A DNA stretch of 64,000 bases from positions 180,218-244,217 of the forward strand of contig JAGOQM010000006.1 in assembly GCA_017991555.1 (NCBI GenBank), in the 5' to 3' direction. The number at the start of each line of letters is the position of its first letter. Within the stretch, counting starts at the first letter, position 1. Source of the stretch: Neisseriaceae bacterium (GTDB taxonomy: Bacteria; Pseudomonadota; Gammaproteobacteria; Burkholderiales; Neisseriaceae). A model generated the notes under the pieces. It made no database searches. It was not told where the DNA came from and was given only the letters and a program-made list of their open reading frames with translations. A program made the translations under genes and the position numbers. Shown piece after piece: positions 17,550 through 26,587 of the stretch.

Positions 17550-18425
17550 GTGCAAACACATTATTCACAAGCACAAGCAACCATTCAGACACAAACATTA
17601 TATGTGTTAGCCACCCCAATTGGAAACTTAAGTGACATTACCCTGCGCGCGCTGGCGGTTTTAGAGCGCGCTGACCTCATTTGCGCTGAAGACACCCGCG
17701 TCACCGGCCAGCTATTGGCCGCCTACGGCATCAAAAGCAAACTCATCAGCGTGCGCGAGCACAATGAACGCCAAATGGTCGACAAGGTGGCCGAAGCGCT
17801 GGCCAACGACCAGGTGGTGGTGCAGGTTTCCGATGCGGGCACCCCCGCCATCTGCGACCCTGGTGCCAAGCTGGCTCAGGCCATTCGCGCCAAAGGCTTT
17901 AAGGTGTCGCCCATTGTGGGGCCCAGCGCGGTGATTGCCGCCCTCAGCGTGGCCGGCATGACCAGCGCCAACTTCTACTTTGCGGGCTTTTTACCCCCCA
18001 AATCGAAAGAACGCCAAACCCTGTTGCAAAAATGGCAGGAAACCCCGTACACCGTCATCATGTACGAAACCCCGCACCGCATCGAAGCCACCCTAGCCGA
18101 CATGCTGGCCGTGCTAGGCCCCGACCGCCGCTTGGTGATGGCGCGCGAAATCACCAAAACTTTCGAAACCTTCATTGACGGCACCGTGGCGGAAGTGTTG
18201 GCGCAGGTTAGCGCCGACCGCAACCAAACCCGCGGCGAAATGGTGTTGATTCTGGATGCGGCCGAAGTGGTGGCGAAAAGCGCCCTTTCCGAAGCCACCG
18301 AACACGTGATGAAGGTGCTCACCACGCAGCTGCCAACCAAACAGGCCGCCGAGCTGGGCAGCAAAATCACCAATGAAAACAAAAAGGTATTATACGATTA
18401 CGCCCTAAGCTTGAAAAAAGATTAA
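17550..18425 (+). CDS. rsmI: 16S rRNA (cytidine-1402-2'-O)-methyltransferase RsmI
   Basis: 291 residues of the tetrapyrrole-methylase fold family. Marks are LYVLATPIGNLSDITLRA (17-34), CAEDTRVTGQLL (44-55), VSDAGTPAICDPG (92-104) and IVGPSAVIAALSVAG (about 117-131), with YETPHRI near 170. It methylates the ribose of C1402 in 16S rRNA. The start is a GTG at 17550; the family-typical sequence begins at about residue 16, so a later start is possible. It is divergent from yraN. tRNA-Leu follows with its own promoter. Confidence 0.95.
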   Translation: MQTHYSQAQATIQTQTLYVLATPIGNLSDITLRALAVLERADLICAEDTRVTGQLLAAYGIKSKLISVREHNERQMVDKVAEALANDQVVVQVSDAGTPAICDPGAKLAQAIRAKGFKVSPIVGPSAVIAALSVAGMTSANFYFAGFLPPKSKERQTLLQKWQETPYTVIMYETPHRIEATLADMLAVLGPDRRLVMAREITKTFETFIDGTVAEVLAQVSADRNQTRGEMVLILDAAEVVAKSALSEATEHVMKVLTTQLPTKQAAELGSKITNENKKVLYDYALSLKKD

Positions 18426-18433
18426 AAAAGGCC

Positions 18434-18461
18434 TTTACAGTGATCGGTTTTCAGCTATAAT
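18434..18461 (+). promoter_or_regulatory. Promoter of tRNA-Leu
   Basis: -35 TTTACA (18434-18439), a 16-bp spacer, -10 TATAAT (18456-18461), 25 bp before the tRNA 5' end. Confidence 0.65.
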
Positions 18462-18486
18462 ACGCTCCTCAAACAAATCTTCACCT

Positions 18487-18571
18487 GCCCAGGTGGCGAA
18501 ATTGGTAGACGCAGGGGACTCAAAATCCCCCGCCGCAAGGTGTGACGGTTCGAGTCCGTCCCTGGGCACCA
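18487..18571 (+). tRNA. tRNA-Leu (anticodon CAA)
   Basis: An 85-nt class II tRNA with a long variable arm. The acceptor GCCCAGG pairs with CCTGGGC, and A plus an encoded CCA end follows. The anticodon stem GGGGA/TCCCC carries loop CTCAAAA, giving CAA, which reads UUG. The T-loop is GGTTCGAGTCC. A terminator lies 40 nt downstream. Confidence 0.97.
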
Positions 18572-18611
18572 AAGCTCAATCGCTTTGGTCATCACGGTAA
18601 AGATTAAAAAT

Positions 18612-18635
18612 CCAGCTCACAAGCTGGTTTTTTTT
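18612..18635 (+). terminator. Terminator after tRNA-Leu
   Basis: CCAGCT, CACA loop, AGCTGG, then TTTTTTTT. Confidence 0.9.
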
Positions 18636-18708
18636 CGTCCCTACCCCACCAATCCTACCCCTACACCCTTCATCAAGACCGTACACTAAGCGTGTCTGGC
18701 TTAACCAA

Positions 18709-18825
18709 TCACACTGGCGACGCCTGGTACACTTTGACGCGCAGCGACCCGCGCTCGATATCCTGTTTATCTAATAGGTTAAATAACCACACCTCGTGCT
18801 GATTAGGCGTCCCAAAAGGGCTCAT
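18709..18825 (-). other. Short leftward ORF or gene remnant in the fepA upstream gap
   Basis: A 38-codon ATG-to-TGA frame reads MSPFGTPNQHEVWLFNL and ends VKVYQASPV. Its composition is protein-like (LLDKQDIERG in the middle), but no good ribosome site precedes it and I do not recognise a family. It could be a decayed gene fragment or chance. The rest of the 18636-19052 gap holds only the palindrome listed next. Confidence 0.2.
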
Positions 18826-18935
18826 TTCGCACCATCTACTTGAATAAAAAACCGTTAAAACCACATTCGACTGACTAAAAATATCATTTGTACCACCCCT
18901 GGCGCACTTTCAATCTTCATTAACACTAATGCAAC

Positions 18936-18950
18936 TAAGAACTATTCTTA
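18936..18950. promoter_or_regulatory. A/T-rich palindrome upstream of fepA (candidate Fur site)
   Basis: TAAGAA-CTA-TTCTTA is a perfect 6-bp inverted repeat, inside an A/T-rich run, about 100 bp before the receptor start. Iron-siderophore receptors are usually repressed by Fur. The match to the GATAAT-hexamer consensus is weak, so the assignment is by position more than sequence. Confidence 0.35.
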
Positions 18951-19052
18951 TTAGTATTTGATCATGGTATGCTAACCCAGTTATTCACATTGACTTTAAT
19001 CACCTTTCCAAGAAAGGGTGTACTCACTTCTCAGTTAAGGGCTATATCAACC

Positions 19053-21257
19053 ATGTCACACATTAAGGAAAACGTTCCCCCGCTGCGCAGCCAGCGGACC
19101 CTATTGGCCAGCGCCATTTTGGCCATTTCTTTCAGCAGCGCCCCCACTTTAACCTTTGCCGCAGAAAACGACGAAGACACCGCCGAATTAAGCACCGTGG
19201 TGGTCACGGCAGAGCGACAGCTGAAACAGTCTCTAGGCGTGTCTAAAATTGACGCCAAGGAAATTGAAAAAAGACCGCCGGTCAACGACGTCAAAGATTT
19301 GATTCGCACCATGCCGGGTGTCAACCTCACGGGTAATACCGCGTCCAATGCGCGCGGCAATAATCGTCAAATTGACATCCGAGGCATGGGCCCAGAAAAC
19401 ACGCTGATCCTCATCGACGGCAAACCGGTGACCTCACGCAACGCCACCCGCTACAGCTGGGGCGGTGAGCGCGACACCCGCGGTGATTCCAACTGGGTGC
19501 CGGTCGAGGAAATTGAGTCCATCGAGGTCATCCGCGGCCCTGCCGCCGCCCGCTATGGCTCCGGTGCCGCCGGGGGCGTGGTCAACATCACCACCAAGCG
19601 CGTTTCAAAAGAATTCAAAGGATCGGCCAACTGGTACACCAACCTGCCTCAAAACGCAAAAGAAGGCATGACCCACCGCATCGGCTTTAACCTCAGTGCG
19701 CCGATTATTGAAGACACTTTGTCTTACCGCCTCTATGGTAACTACAACAAAACCAAGGGCGACGCCGCCGACATCAACCCCTTAATCAACGGTGAACGCC
19801 AGGCCGGCCGCGAAGGCGTGGAAAACAAAGACGTGTCGGGTAAACTGGTGTGGAAAATCGATCCAAGCCAATACCTGACCTTTGACGCCAACTACAGCCG
19901 CCAGGGCAATATTTACGCTGGCGACACCCAGTTTGGCGGCGTGCATGAAAATGACTTTATCTACGGTCAAGAAACCAACCGCATGTATCGCAAAAGCTTC
20001 TCCCTCACCCACGACGGCTCGTGGGACTGGGGCGACACCAAGCTGATGGCGCAATACGACAAGACCATTAACTCGCGCATGAAAGAAGGCATGGCCGGTC
20101 GTGGGGAAGGTTCGATTCAAGGCGACGGCGCCATCGTCGATTCCGAGCTGAAAACCACGCGCCTGAGCGGCGAAGCCAATATTCCGTTTGAGCTGGGCGT
20201 CAACCACGTGCTGACCATCGGTGCCGAATGGAATAAGGACAGCTTCAACGACCCCGCCAGCACCTCACAAAGCTCGTCTATCCCTGAAATCCCCACGGCG
20301 CGCTCGCCTAAAATGGACGCCACCGCCTGGGCGCTGTACTTAGAAGACAATATTGCCCTCACCAGCACCACCCAGCTGATTCCCGGCGTGCGCTTTGACC
20401 ACCATTCTAAAGCCGGCAACAACTGGAGCCCTAGCCTCAACATTGCCCAAAGACTGGGCAGCTACTTCACCCTGAAAGGCGGCATCGCCAAGGCGTATAA
20501 GGCACCCAACCTGTATCAAAACGCCCCCAACTACATGATGCTGACCCGTGGCAATGGCTGTCCCATCGGCATGAACGGGCCGTGTTACCTGTTGGGCAAT
20601 GAGGATTTGGATCCGGAAACCTCGATTAACAAAGAGGTGGGCATCCAATTTGCCAAAGACCGTTGGCATGCGTCCCTAACCTGGTTTAGAAACGACTACG
20701 ACAACAAAATAGTCTCCGGCGACCACATCGTGGCCACTTCTGACTCGGGCGCCAAAATCTTGCGTTGGGAAAACACCGGCAAAGCGGTGATTGAAGGGAT
20801 TGAAGGCAACATCGCCGTGCCGCTGTACGATGGCCTCATGTGGCACAACAACTTTACCTACATGAGCAAATCGAAAGACAAGACCACCGGCAACCCCTTG
20901 TCCATCATTCCAAAATACACCATCAACTCTAGCCTAGACTGGGAGATTTCGGAGCGCCTCAACGCCTTATTGACCGTGACCCACTACGGCAAGCAAGAAC
21001 CGAAGAAATACGCCACCAGCAATAGCCAAACCGAAGTCGATGGCAAAATCACCACGTTGACCGAACAAGACCCCTACACCATTGTGGGCCTGAGCGCCGG
21101 CTATAAATTCAACAAACACGCCCGAATTCACGGCGGCATCAGCAATTTGTTGAATAAGAAACTGTATCGGGAAACGTCAGAAAGCGGTTCTGCCACGGCG
21201 CGAACCTATAACGAAGCCGGTCGTGCTTACTATATGAGCATGAAGTTTGATTTTTAA
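19053..21257 (+). CDS. fepA: TonB-dependent ferric enterobactin-type siderophore receptor
   Basis: 734 residues: a signal peptide to about residue 36, then TonB box STVVVTAE, plug domain and 22-strand beta barrel ending in an aromatic residue (SMKFDF), as for outer-membrane insertion. The plug is strikingly FepA-like, with IRTMPGVNLTGN, RGNNRQIDIRGMGPENTLIL, GERDTRGDSNWVP and EVIRGPAAARYGSGAAGGV. It imports ferric enterobactin-type catecholates with energy from TonB-ExbBD. No siderophore synthesis genes are nearby, so xenosiderophore use is likely. The ATG at 19053 is preferred over the open upstream extension to 18969. A strong terminator follows. Confidence 0.92.
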   Translation: MSHIKENVPPLRSQRTLLASAILAISFSSAPTLTFAAENDEDTAELSTVVVTAERQLKQSLGVSKIDAKEIEKRPPVNDVKDLIRTMPGVNLTGNTASNARGNNRQIDIRGMGPENTLILIDGKPVTSRNATRYSWGGERDTRGDSNWVPVEEIESIEVIRGPAAARYGSGAAGGVVNITTKRVSKEFKGSANWYTNLPQNAKEGMTHRIGFNLSAPIIEDTLSYRLYGNYNKTKGDAADINPLINGERQAGREGVENKDVSGKLVWKIDPSQYLTFDANYSRQGNIYAGDTQFGGVHENDFIYGQETNRMYRKSFSLTHDGSWDWGDTKLMAQYDKTINSRMKEGMAGRGEGSIQGDGAIVDSELKTTRLSGEANIPFELGVNHVLTIGAEWNKDSFNDPASTSQSSSIPEIPTARSPKMDATAWALYLEDNIALTSTTQLIPGVRFDHHSKAGNNWSPSLNIAQRLGSYFTLKGGIAKAYKAPNLYQNAPNYMMLTRGNGCPIGMNGPCYLLGNEDLDPETSINKEVGIQFAKDRWHASLTWFRNDYDNKIVSGDHIVATSDSGAKILRWENTGKAVIEGIEGNIAVPLYDGLMWHNNFTYMSKSKDKTTGNPLSIIPKYTINSSLDWEISERLNALLTVTHYGKQEPKKYATSNSQTEVDGKITTLTEQDPYTIVGLSAGYKFNKHARIHGGISNLLNKKLYRETSESGSATARTYNEAGRAYYMSMKFDF

Positions 21258-21270
21258 ACCATCAGCGTCG

Positions 21271-21303
21271 AAAGGCTTAGGGGGTTGCCTCTAAGCCTTT
21301 TTT
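21271..21303. terminator. Terminator between fepA and the SulP gene
   Basis: AAAGGCTTAG, 10-nt loop, CTAAGCCTTTTTTG. It is strong rightward and serves fepA. Confidence 0.85.
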
Positions 21304-21338
21304 GCCTTCTGCGGTCGCCCAATCCATCACTGGACGGC

Positions 21339-23033
21339 CTATTCATCGATCCAGCTCGTTTGTTGGGGCACAAGGTGACGCCACTCAGCCCCGTCTGCCA
21401 CCCAATACAAACGCGGCTGTGCCTCTGGCGCCAGCCGCGCACGCCGACAGCTGGCCTGTACCTGCGAATTGAGCCCCACCATCACCACCACATGCCCCTG
21501 CTTCATCAAGCCTTCCACAAAAGCCTGTAAGGCCAACAGCCCGGTTAAGTCGACGAAGGCCAGCGCCGTGCACTCTAACACCACGGCACCCGCATCCGCC
21601 TCTTGCGCCAGCCGTTGTTCAAATGCGGCCAACCGAGCCTGTGCCACCCCAAAAAACAGCGGTCCGATAAACGCATACGGCGCGCGCTGGCTGGGCCCTC
21701 GTTGCGGTGATGGCAACCGCAGCAGCTGAATCCCGAGCAACCCCGCCGCCAAGACCAACCCAGCCAGTACGCCCACCACCATGCCAAACAGCACCGTGGA
21801 CCCAAAGCAAAGCAGCCAAACCCCTCGATCCCGCCACGGTGCCAGCCGCCACAGCCAGCGTAGCTGAGTAACGTTGGCCATATGCCACGCCACCAGGCAC
21901 AACAGTGCCGCCAGACTGGCCATCGGCAGGTGGCCAAGCAACGGCGCCAGCAGCAACAGGCTCAACAACACAAACAGCGCGTGTATCATCGCCGCCACTG
22001 GCGTTTTGGCGCCGGCACGGATGTTCGCGGCGGTGCGGGCCAAAGCCCCGGTGGCGGCAAAGCCACCGAACAGCGGCGCCACCACGTTGCCAAGCCCCTG
22101 ACCCACCAGCTCGGCGTTGGGCCGATGCCGCGTTTTGGTCATGCCATCGGCCACCACTGCGCACAGCAACGACTCTACCGCGCCCAGAAAAGCAATCGTC
22201 AGCACGCTTGGGGCCAGCGCCCACAATGAGCGGCCCGTCCACACAAAGGTGCTGCCCTCCCCAGCCAACCACGGCCACGTCAGCGTTGGCAACATTGGTG
22301 GAATGCCTGAGTAAACCACGCCTTCAAGCGAGTAGGCAAACACCGACGCAATGGTTCGTGGCGCCCAGCCTAGGCCGGTCAGCGCAGCGCCCAGCAGCGC
22401 GCTGGCGGTTAAAATAGCCAAATGCGGGGGTATATGGCGCCGCCATAACGGCCACAGCAACAGGCCGGCTAGGGTCAGCAGGCCGAGCGTGGCATCCACC
22501 GCCGAACCCTGTGCCAGCTGGGTCACGATGGCGTCGATGCGGGCCATAAAGGCACCCGACAACGGCGGGGGCAGGCCCAAAAAATCAGGCACCTGCGCCA
22601 CCACGATCACCACCGCAATGCCGGTACTGAAGCCGCTGATCACCGGCTCCGGCACCCAGTACACCAGCCGCCCCAGCTTCAAGACACCCATAAGGATCAA
22701 AACCCATCCCGCCAAAAAGCTGGCCGTGAGCAAACCGCCAAGGCCAAACGTGGCCACAATGGGCTGTAAAATCACCACAAAAGCCGCCGTGGGGCCGGAC
22801 ACATTAAACCGCGACCCGCCAAGCAGGGCGATCAAAAAACCCGCCACGATGGCGGTATACAGACCATGCTGCGGCGGCACGCCGGTGCCTATCGCCAAGG
22901 CCATCGACAGCGGCACCGCAATCATGCCGACGCTTAAGCCCGCCATGACATCCTGCCGCAGCGTCTGGCGCGTATAGCCACGAAGCATGTGCACAAACGG
23001 CGGTAAACGGTGATCGCTTTCAGGCTTCATCAC
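21339..23033 (-). CDS. SulP-family anion transporter with STAS domain (DauA-like)
   Basis: 564 residues. An N-terminal SulP transmembrane domain of about 400 residues has motifs ALAIGTGVPPQHGLYTA (45-61) and GGSRFNVSGPTAAFVV (73-88). A cytoplasmic C-terminal STAS domain begins near residue 440 (VVLECTALAFVDLTGLLAL). Sequence style is nearest to E. coli DauA, a C4-dicarboxylate transporter. Other SulP members carry sulfate or bicarbonate, so the substrate is not settled. A sulfate-binding lipoprotein is the divergent neighbour, which slightly favours sulfate. Confidence 0.9.
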   Translation of the reverse strand: MMKPESDHRLPPFVHMLRGYTRQTLRQDVMAGLSVGMIAVPLSMALAIGTGVPPQHGLYTAIVAGFLIALLGGSRFNVSGPTAAFVVILQPIVATFGLGGLLTASFLAGWVLILMGVLKLGRLVYWVPEPVISGFSTGIAVVIVVAQVPDFLGLPPPLSGAFMARIDAIVTQLAQGSAVDATLGLLTLAGLLLWPLWRRHIPPHLAILTASALLGAALTGLGWAPRTIASVFAYSLEGVVYSGIPPMLPTLTWPWLAGEGSTFVWTGRSLWALAPSVLTIAFLGAVESLLCAVVADGMTKTRHRPNAELVGQGLGNVVAPLFGGFAATGALARTAANIRAGAKTPVAAMIHALFVLLSLLLLAPLLGHLPMASLAALLCLVAWHMANVTQLRWLWRLAPWRDRGVWLLCFGSTVLFGMVVGVLAGLVLAAGLLGIQLLRLPSPQRGPSQRAPYAFIGPLFFGVAQARLAAFEQRLAQEADAGAVVLECTALAFVDLTGLLALQAFVEGLMKQGHVVVMVGLNSQVQASCRRARLAPEAQPRLYWVADGAEWRHLVPQQTSWIDE

Positions 23034-23263
23034 AAAAGGGCCCTAGGTTAATCCAGCAGCTTTAAGGCGAAACACTGCGCCTTAATGATGCGTTTATCTT
23101 AACAGCCAAAAAACCCATTGTCATTAAATACTTAGCCTATAAATGGCCTTCTATCCTTCTAAATAATTTTCGGTGCCTACTTCATAACCAATCGGTATTT
23201 CTGTTGCCAAATCAGATCATTATAATCAACAACACCCTTAACCGACTTCAGCACTGGACCCTT

Positions 23264-24307
23264 ATGAACCTCAAAACACTGGCCTTGGCTTTACCCATTC
23301 TGCTGGCACTGGCCGCCTGCAACAGCGGCACCTCAACTCAAGAGGCCAAGGCTGAGCAAACCGCCGACAGCCTGACCTTATTGAACGTGTCTTACGACCC
23401 TACGCGTGAGCTATATCAAGAATACAACGCGTTATTTCAAGCGCACTGGCGCCAACAAACAGGCCAAACCGTGACCATTCAGCAATCTCATGGCGGCTCG
23501 GGCAAACAGGCTTTGTCCATCATTCATGGCCTTCAAGCAGACGTCACCACCCTTGCACTGGCCGGCGACATCGACTCACTAAACCTAAACCAACCTTTAT
23601 TAAAAGCCACATGGCAGCAGTCTCTACCGGATAACAGCACCCCCTACACCTCAACCATTGTATTTTTGGTCCGTAAAGGCAACCCTAAGAACATTCACGA
23701 CTGGGATGACTTGATTAAAGGCGATGTGTCGGTGATTACGCCCAACCCTAAAACGTCTGGCGGGGCGCGCTGGAACTTCCTTGCCGCTTGGGATTACGCC
23801 AAACACAAAGCCAACGGCAGTGATGCCGCCGCCGAACAGTTTGTGCGTGATTTATACCAACGGGTGCCGGTTCTGGATTCTGGTGCCCGCGGCGCCACCA
23901 TGACCTTTACCCAGCGCAATATTGGTGACGTGCTGCTGGCATGGGAAAACGAGGCCTACTTGGCCCTTAAGGTCGCCGGCGACGATTTTGAAATCATTAC
24001 CCCCTCACGCTCCATTTTATGTGAGCCGCCTGTAGCCGTGGTCGATGCCGTGGTGGATAAAAAAGGCACCCGTCAGGTGGCTGAGGCCTACCTCGAATAC
24101 CTGTATAGCGAAGCAGCACAAAGGGTGATTGCGAAAAATTTCTACCGGCCGATCAACGATGTGGTGAAGGCAGAGTTTAAAGACCAATTTGCGCCACTCG
24201 AGTTGGTCACCATTGACGCCGCCTTTGGCGGCTGGGCTCAGGCACAAAAAACCTTCTTTGATGATGGCGCCGTGTTTGATCGGTTATATGCCCCTTCCGG
24301 CCGATAG
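23264..24307 (+). CDS. sbp: Sulfate ABC transporter substrate-binding lipoprotein
   Basis: 347 residues. A lipoprotein signal ends in lipobox LAA-C19. The mature protein follows the Sbp/CysP pattern: [43 protein letters not shown] and [15 protein letters not shown]. It binds sulfate or thiosulfate and delivers it to CysTWA. No permease or ATPase genes are adjacent, so it is an orphan binding protein here. As a lipoprotein it differs from the soluble periplasmic enterobacterial Sbp. The ATG at 23264 gives the signal peptide; the open frame back to 23204 is ignored. Confidence 0.92.
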   Translation: MNLKTLALALPILLALAACNSGTSTQEAKAEQTADSLTLLNVSYDPTRELYQEYNALFQAHWRQQTGQTVTIQQSHGGSGKQALSIIHGLQADVTTLALAGDIDSLNLNQPLLKATWQQSLPDNSTPYTSTIVFLVRKGNPKNIHDWDDLIKGDVSVITPNPKTSGGARWNFLAAWDYAKHKANGSDAAAEQFVRDLYQRVPVLDSGARGATMTFTQRNIGDVLLAWENEAYLALKVAGDDFEIITPSRSILCEPPVAVVDAVVDKKGTRQVAEAYLEYLYSEAAQRVIAKNFYRPINDVVKAEFKDQFAPLELVTIDAAFGGWAQAQKTFFDDGAVFDRLYAPSGR

Positions 24308-24353
24308 GCGCTTAACGGGCGCGCTGGTCTCGCCGCATCTTTTTTGATAGCAT

Positions 24354-24395
24354 AGCCCGAAAATCATCCACGCTCCTTGTGCTGATTTTCGGGCT
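24354..24395 (+). terminator. Long hairpin between sbp and the ferredoxin gene
   Basis: AGCCCGAAAATCA, 16-nt loop, TGATTTTCGGGCT: a 13-bp perfect stem. No T-run follows, so it may be a processing or partial-termination site and not a classical terminator. Confidence 0.4.
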
Positions 24396-24471
24396 AATCC
24401 TTGGATGGCATTGGCGCTGACCGCTAACCACCGTGATTGGTTTTAGAAGACATTGATAACGCAGGCTGTTT

Positions 24472-24792
24472 ATGACCACCATTACCTATTTAGACCATCA
24501 GGGCAACGCCCGTAGCCTCGACGTGGCCGAGGGTGACTCAGTGATGCTGGGCGCGGTTAACCACGACCTAGACGGCATTGAGGCCTATTGCAGCGGCGCC
24601 TGCGCCTGCGCCACCTGTCACGTTTACGTGAATGAAGCGTGGCTAGACAAGCTGCCGCCCATCGCTGAAAAAGAACAAAACATGTTGAAATTTGTGATGG
24701 ATCGACGCCCTAATTCACGCCTGTCCTGCCAAATTAAGGTCAGCGCCGAACTGGATGGCCTGATTGTGACCACCCCGGAATATCAGATTTAG
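24472..24792 (+). CDS. [2Fe-2S] ferredoxin, adrenodoxin/putidaredoxin type
   Basis: 106 residues. Cluster ligands C40, C46, C49 and C86 have the C-x5-C-x2-C...C spacing and positions of putidaredoxin. An extra C44 sits inside the first loop. CATCHVYV and RLSCQIKV are typical of the vertebrate-type class. It carries single electrons, usually to a P450, a ring-hydroxylating system or Fe-S assembly. None of these is adjacent, and the convergent FAD enzyme ends 9 bp away. The partner is unknown. Confidence 0.92.
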   Translation: MTTITYLDHQGNARSLDVAEGDSVMLGAVNHDLDGIEAYCSGACACATCHVYVNEAWLDKLPPIAEKEQNMLKFVMDRRPNSRLSCQIKVSAELDGLIVTTPEYQI

Positions 24793-24800
24793 CCACGTCC

Positions 24801-26138
24801 TTAAACTTCACCCTTCGCTCGCCGTACTTCACGGTTAAGCGTCCATGTCGCACCGAGGCTGCGTATCGGCTCCGGCGGCACCCAGCTGGGCTGGCTATGG
24901 GCCTGAATAAAGGCCAATTCGTCACTGTCGATGCCATGCATGGATTCCGCCATGTAATGGCCCAAATACGTGCCGCTGGCCACCCCCACGCCGTTACAGC
25001 CACACACCACATACGTTTGCTCGTTTAATTTTTGAAACACAGGCTGATGGTTGCGCGTCATGCACAATAATCCCCCCCAACTATGGGTAAAGCCAATCTG
25101 CCGCTTCGCCAGTGCAGGAAAGCGTGCATACAGCGAACGTAAATGCTGTTGCTGCGCCCGCTGCCTTTGCGCGGGACTGTGGCTGAGCTTGGGCGCAAAA
25201 TCAAAGGTATTGCGCACCATGATGCGGTGATCGGGTGTGAAGCGCACGGTGCTGCCGGCCGGATGCGCCGACGTCAGCCCCCAGGCGCGCACATGGGCAA
25301 ACTGCTCCGCCACCAGCTCTGCCGGTAACGGATCGGTCAGGCTGGCATAGGTGAACACCGGTGCCAAACGTTGCTTGGCCAAGCCAAAGGCTTCGGCAAA
25401 GGCGCTGACAGTGTGCACCACTTTGGTGGCCGTCAAAATCCCCTTAGGCGTGTGCAGTCGGGTTTTGGCCCCATACTCAATACGGGTGATGGGCGTTTGT
25501 TCATAAATCGTCACTTGGGCGCTCAGGCCTTTGGCCACGCCGCGAATCAAGGCCGCTGGGTTCATCAAAATATTCCCTGCGGTGTACACCGCTGCGCGAT
25601 AATAATCGGTGCCAAGGCGCTGCGCCAAGGCCGAGCCTTCTAGATACTCATAGGCAAACTGGGCCTGATCCAACGTCTGCATAAAGCCACTTAAGCCCTG
25701 TTGGTGTTCGGCCTCATGCGCGGCCATATACTTGCCCGCCTCGTCCCACTGACAGTCAATCTGAAACCGTGTTTTAAACTGGCGCAGTCGCTCAATCGCC
25801 AACATGTTCAAGCGATTCACCCACCGATCGTGGGCCACATCCTGCTGGCTGCTGTCGATGTTATGCGGCAAATCAATAATGAAGCCAGCATTACGCCCCG
25901 ATGTCCCTTGTCCAACCTTTAGTGCATCAACCACGGCAATGCGTTGCTCTGGTGCCAGCTCGATGAGGCGCGCCGCCACCGCCAAGCCGGTGTAGCCAGC
26001 GCCGATGATGACCACGTCAAAATCTGCCGCGCCGTTCAACGATTGGCCCAGTGGGTCGTGTGGGTTCGGCGCGGTTTCAAACCAGCCCAGTGAGCCGTCT
26101 AGCTGCGGCAGTTGTTTAACTCTCCTCGTAACCCTCAT
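24801..26138 (-). CDS. FAD-dependent amine oxidase-like protein (DAO family, PuuB-like)
   Basis: 445 residues of the D-amino-acid-oxidase/glycine-oxidase fold. The dinucleotide-binding motif is DVVIIGAGYTGLAVAARL (about 39-56), followed by the GTSGRNAGFIIDLPHN segment that places it with gamma-glutamylputrescine oxidase and related amine oxidases. A C-terminal GCNGVGVASGTYLG motif closes the FAD site. It probably oxidises a secondary amine or amino acid to the imine with peroxide release. The substrate is not known. The AT-rich island begins immediately upstream of its start. Confidence 0.85.
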   Translation of the reverse strand: MRVTRRVKQLPQLDGSLGWFETAPNPHDPLGQSLNGAADFDVVIIGAGYTGLAVAARLIELAPEQRIAVVDALKVGQGTSGRNAGFIIDLPHNIDSSQQDVAHDRWVNRLNMLAIERLRQFKTRFQIDCQWDEAGKYMAAHEAEHQQGLSGFMQTLDQAQFAYEYLEGSALAQRLGTDYYRAAVYTAGNILMNPAALIRGVAKGLSAQVTIYEQTPITRIEYGAKTRLHTPKGILTATKVVHTVSAFAEAFGLAKQRLAPVFTYASLTDPLPAELVAEQFAHVRAWGLTSAHPAGSTVRFTPDHRIMVRNTFDFAPKLSHSPAQRQRAQQQHLRSLYARFPALAKRQIGFTHSWGGLLCMTRNHQPVFQKLNEQTYVVCGCNGVGVASGTYLGHYMAESMHGIDSDELAFIQAHSQPSWVPPEPIRSLGATWTLNREVRRAKGEV

Positions 26139-26587
26139 GGCGTTTCTTTCGATTTAATAATTATTCATTCATAATTGACAAGGTTTTATTCTATGATAAT
26201 ATGTGTTGCATATATGCGAGCTGAGTCTCGTCCATCTGATCTTTTAATCCCTGTAAACAAGTAAACGGAAAACAAAGGTTATTACTATTAATATGTAATA
26301 ACGACTTACTTAATATAATAGATTTTTAAATTAAGAAGTCCGTACCGGCCGGGAAGACCTTAAGCTGCTTTAATGGTCATCCTCGTGATGTACGCCTTGC
26401 CACAGCCAAGATGCTATGCGCTTTGCGCTACGCACCTTGACTGCAGCAAAGCTATATTTGCCGATTTTTTTTAGCGACAATAGTCAAGCTTCAAAACTAA
26501 AAGTTGCAACCAATATTTAATATAACTATTTCCGTTTGCCCGTCTTCTTTTTTTGTCAAGCTTTCACAACAAAAAAGGAGAATCATT
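26139..26587. other. AT-rich leader of the retron island with a GC-rich block
   Basis: About 450 bp without a convincing gene. Features seen: the inverted repeat GTTATTAC-N9-GTAATAAC at 26278-26302; a GC-rich block of about 130 bp at 26336-26465 containing CCGGCCGG and small stems (CATC..GATG, TGCGC..GCGCA); a weak stem followed by eight T at 26447-26472; and a near-direct repeat GTCAAGCTT..CA.AAC at about 26482 and 26555. The block could be a decayed repeat or part of a structured RNA. Base composition changes sharply from the flanking 55% GC genes. Confidence 0.5.
26278..26302. promoter_or_regulatory. 8-bp inverted repeat near the left edge of the AT-rich island
   Basis: GTTATTAC, 9-nt spacer TATTAATAT, GTAATAAC; perfect arms. 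It lies 140 bp upstream of the leftward FAD enzyme and 310 bp upstream of the retron genes. It could be an operator or a relic of an insertion end. Confidence 0.3.

Noticed and set aside
21619..22417. Several long frames opposite and beside the SulP gene
   Set aside because: They are shadows in a GC-rich gene; the SulP frame has coherent membrane and STAS motifs.
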